This document shows, piece by piece, positions 62,478 to 64,000 of a stretch of DNA of 64,000 nt. A program made the position numbers and the translations under genes. The notes under the pieces were generated by a model, which was given only the letters and a program-made list of their open reading frames with translations, did not search any database and had not been told where the DNA came from. Every line of letters begins with the position of its first letter. Within the stretch, counting starts at the first letter, position 1. Source of the stretch: Hymenolepis diminuta (taxonomy: Eukaryota; Platyhelminthes; Cestoda; Cyclophyllidea; Hymenolepididae); the NCBI GenBank assembly GCA_900708905.1, contig CAADRB010000019.1, positions 623,514 to 687,513 of the forward strand, written 5' to 3'.

Positions 62478-62550
62478 AAAGTTATAATTAAGCCATGTCC
62501 TGTCCTTTTGACCCTCACATAGCGCACGTTCTTATTCTGATTGGTTCTTG
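62478..62550 (-). promoter_or_regulatory. Promoter-like cassette 1 (CCAAT plus TATA), minus strand
   Basis: The segment 62511-62550 is repeated at 63099-63139 and contains, on the minus strand, AACCAATCAG, a good NF-Y type CCAAT box (core 62544-62540). About 50 bp further along the minus strand is a TATA-like TTAATTATAACT (about 62492-62480). Spacing and order suit a promoter; no convincing coding exon follows it. Confidence 0.35.
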
Positions 62551-62705
62551 CCTTCGCCAAAATGAGTGAACAAGTTATTGATAATAATTCCAGACTGTTA
62601 TGTACGGGAAATTAAATATGGCCGAAATAATATGTCCTGATATTAGGAAAGAATTTCCTAATAGATATTTGCAGATGATTTTGACTGTTTTTTCCACTTA
62701 CTGAG

Positions 62706-62855
62706 TTAGTTATTATGAGGACATCCTGGAGCTGGTTTGACATCAACATCATTGAATGTGAATCCATGATCATTGATTTTGTGGCCTATGACTTGTACAT
62801 TGACCGCTAAGCCACCACTGCTTTTGATATCCCGTTCAATACTGCCCACGATTAC
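62706..62855 (-). CDS. Candidate terminal exon of an unidentified gene (partial)
   Basis: After a CTTCAG acceptor the minus strand is open for 49 codons to TAA, reading VIVGSIERDIKSSGGLAVNV and ending DVKPAPGCPHNN. The stretch looks strongly protein-like, and the frame is closed just upstream of the acceptor, as expected for an exon. A possible partner exon lies at 63419-63501 (27 codons with phase-compatible TAC/GTAAAC donor, containing CSMGNEINTKVIKRAAQITS). A closer 23-nt candidate at 62974-62996 does not fit the frame. I do not recognise the family. It could equally be a fragment of a decayed gene. Confidence 0.35.
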   Translation of the reverse strand, partial: VIVGSIERDIKSSGGLAVNVQVIGHKINDHGFTFNDVDVKPAPGCPHNN

Positions 62856-63074
62856 CTGAAGTCATTTAATAATTTGAACGGTTTAAATTGAATTGGATTG
62901 AGTCCTGCACTAATACTCTCTATAATACCTTAAATATCTTTTTAGACAGGAACAGTACAAAGGTCCACCTTACTTGGATTTAGCATTGAGGCTGGTCTGA
63001 AAGAAGAGTTATTTCATACGAGTATGGATGTTGGGTCAATCGCTCTCCATTTTTGGGACGATCCTCAATGTAGC

Positions 63075-63139
63075 AATTATAAATGGTAATCGGTTATGAC
63101 CCCTCACATAGCGCACGAAACGTCTCTGATTGGTTCTTG
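63075..63139 (-). promoter_or_regulatory. Promoter-like cassette 2 (CCAAT plus TATA), minus strand
   Basis: This is a direct repeat of cassette 1, 588 bp away. It has the same ACCC(C)TCACATAGCGCACG and ATTGGTTCTTG pieces (CCAAT core 63133-63129) and a TTTATAATT at about 63083-63075, again about 50 bp downstream on the minus strand. It lies upstream of the 62706-62855 candidate exon. If the exon at 63419-63501 is real, this cassette would be intronic. Confidence 0.35.
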
Positions 63140-64000
63140 TTTGCTTGTCCTTAATCTCGTGTATCCTCATTGTTATTAACAAAAATGAGGATTGGTATTT
63201 AATTAATCAATATTACTACAGCAAATAAGCGCTTAAGTGAGTGTTTTGATACATCAATCTAATCGATGTCAACTGAAAAAGAACAATGTCAAGTTATGGT
63301 CTTACATTTTCGTGTATTTTCGTACAAGTTAGAAGAGCATACAATCTTAAACTATCTTCAGATTCGTTTCAGAATAAGAACATGATAAAATACCTTAGCT
63401 TTGCTGGAAAACGTTTACGTAGGACATTGAACTGGAGGTTATTTGAGCAGCTCTTTTGATCACCTTGGTGTTTATCTCATTTCCCATGGAACAAGTGTAA
63501 CCTATTTGGAAATAAAAATGATATTTATTTTGAATATATCCACTTAGAAGTGTGAATGTTAGCACTTATAACTTTAACATATCTTCTACCAATTTCATTA
63601 TCCGAATTTCAGAATTTAAACCGTAGTAGCTACAACTTGTGCTAAAGCTTAGGATATTTACATCTGTTTACTTAGAAATGGAAATTTTTTTCAAATTAAC
63701 TTCTTTGAGGTGAGGAACCGCACATCAAGTATGACCCAAGGTGGTAACAAGTCTAATAAATTTGTCTCTGAGGTGGGGTGACCGAAAATGGTCAGCCATA
63801 TCCATTTCTAGTTGAAACCATTTTCAGGGGTGGTCAGTGTCCGCGAGGTCATTAACTAATGAGGTGAAATATCTACAACTTCCGTAAAAGGAAAAACTTA
63901 ATTATTACCTTACATTACCCGTTGCGGGATTTGAAATTTAAATTAGTGGCTTAAACCAGTAAATTGAGCTACCTTAATATCTATGGTAGATTTCGTAAAC
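63140..64000. other. Right-edge DNA, mostly unassigned
   Basis: Contains the weak exon candidate 63419-63501 (minus). At about 63913-63972 (minus) there is another tRNA-like stretch with GGTAGCTCAATTT and TTTCAAATCCCGC, whose A-to-B spacing is too short for a tRNA. The GC-richer patch at 63706-63860 is not explained. Confidence 0.35.

Noticed and set aside
62974..62996. 23-nt exon with ATG joining to 62855
   Set aside because: Splice signals are good, but the phase gives a stop codon in the downstream exon.
63905..63975. tRNA gene on the minus strand
   Set aside because: A-box to B-box distance is only about 34 nt and the arms do not pair; at most a SINE-like fragment.

Overview
The window reads as AT-rich metazoan nuclear DNA: sparse genes, short introns (73 to 291 nt in the one clear multi-exon gene), long non-coding stretches, and relics of DNA transposons and retrotransposons. 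Zinc-knuckle gag debris and general texture suggest an invertebrate, possibly a parasitic flatworm. That assignment is an inference; nothing in the sequence proves it.

Only two protein-coding genes look intact. On the plus strand, six exons between 6695 and 9094, all joined by phase-0 introns, encode a 552-residue protein. Its C-terminal half matches the nucleolar protein 4 family (NOL4/NOL4L). On the minus strand, 30748 to 29669 is an intronless 359-residue gene with two winged-helix-like segments. They resemble the N-terminus of KAT6-type MYST acetyltransferases and the SAMD1 winged helix, but there is no PHD finger, MYST or SAM domain.

The main structural feature is a three-fold, same-orientation, collinear duplication. 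Unit I (about 1.06-9.1 kb) carries the intact NOL4-like gene. Unit II (about 33.7-40.8 kb) and unit III (about 46.2-54.3 kb) carry decayed, intron-retaining copies of it. Each unit begins with a related GC-richer block containing an identical 19-nt core, followed 6.2-6.5 kb later by the equivalent of exon 3. Units II and III are offset by about 12.0-12.6 kb. Pseudogene III keeps splice sites and exon lengths and has an open last exon, but exon 3 holds six stop codons. Pseudogene II is more eroded.

Mobile DNA: two mariner elements with inverted ends and TA target duplications lie at 16804-17860 and 43198-44455. Both transposases are dead and share the same nonsense change and frameshift, so they probably moved in trans. 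A degenerate minus-strand LTR-retrotransposon gag with CCHC zinc-knuckle sequence lies at about 20.7-22.1 kb, and an integrase relic lies at about 30.95-31.2 kb just upstream of the winged-helix gene. tRNA-like (SINE-like) fragments lie near 59.6, 60.8 and 63.9 kb. The right end holds unassigned minus-strand exon-like segments and a duplicated CCAAT/TATA promoter-like cassette. I saw no rRNA, CRISPR or convincing intact tRNA gene. The remaining DNA is AT-rich intergenic sequence in which I recognise nothing.
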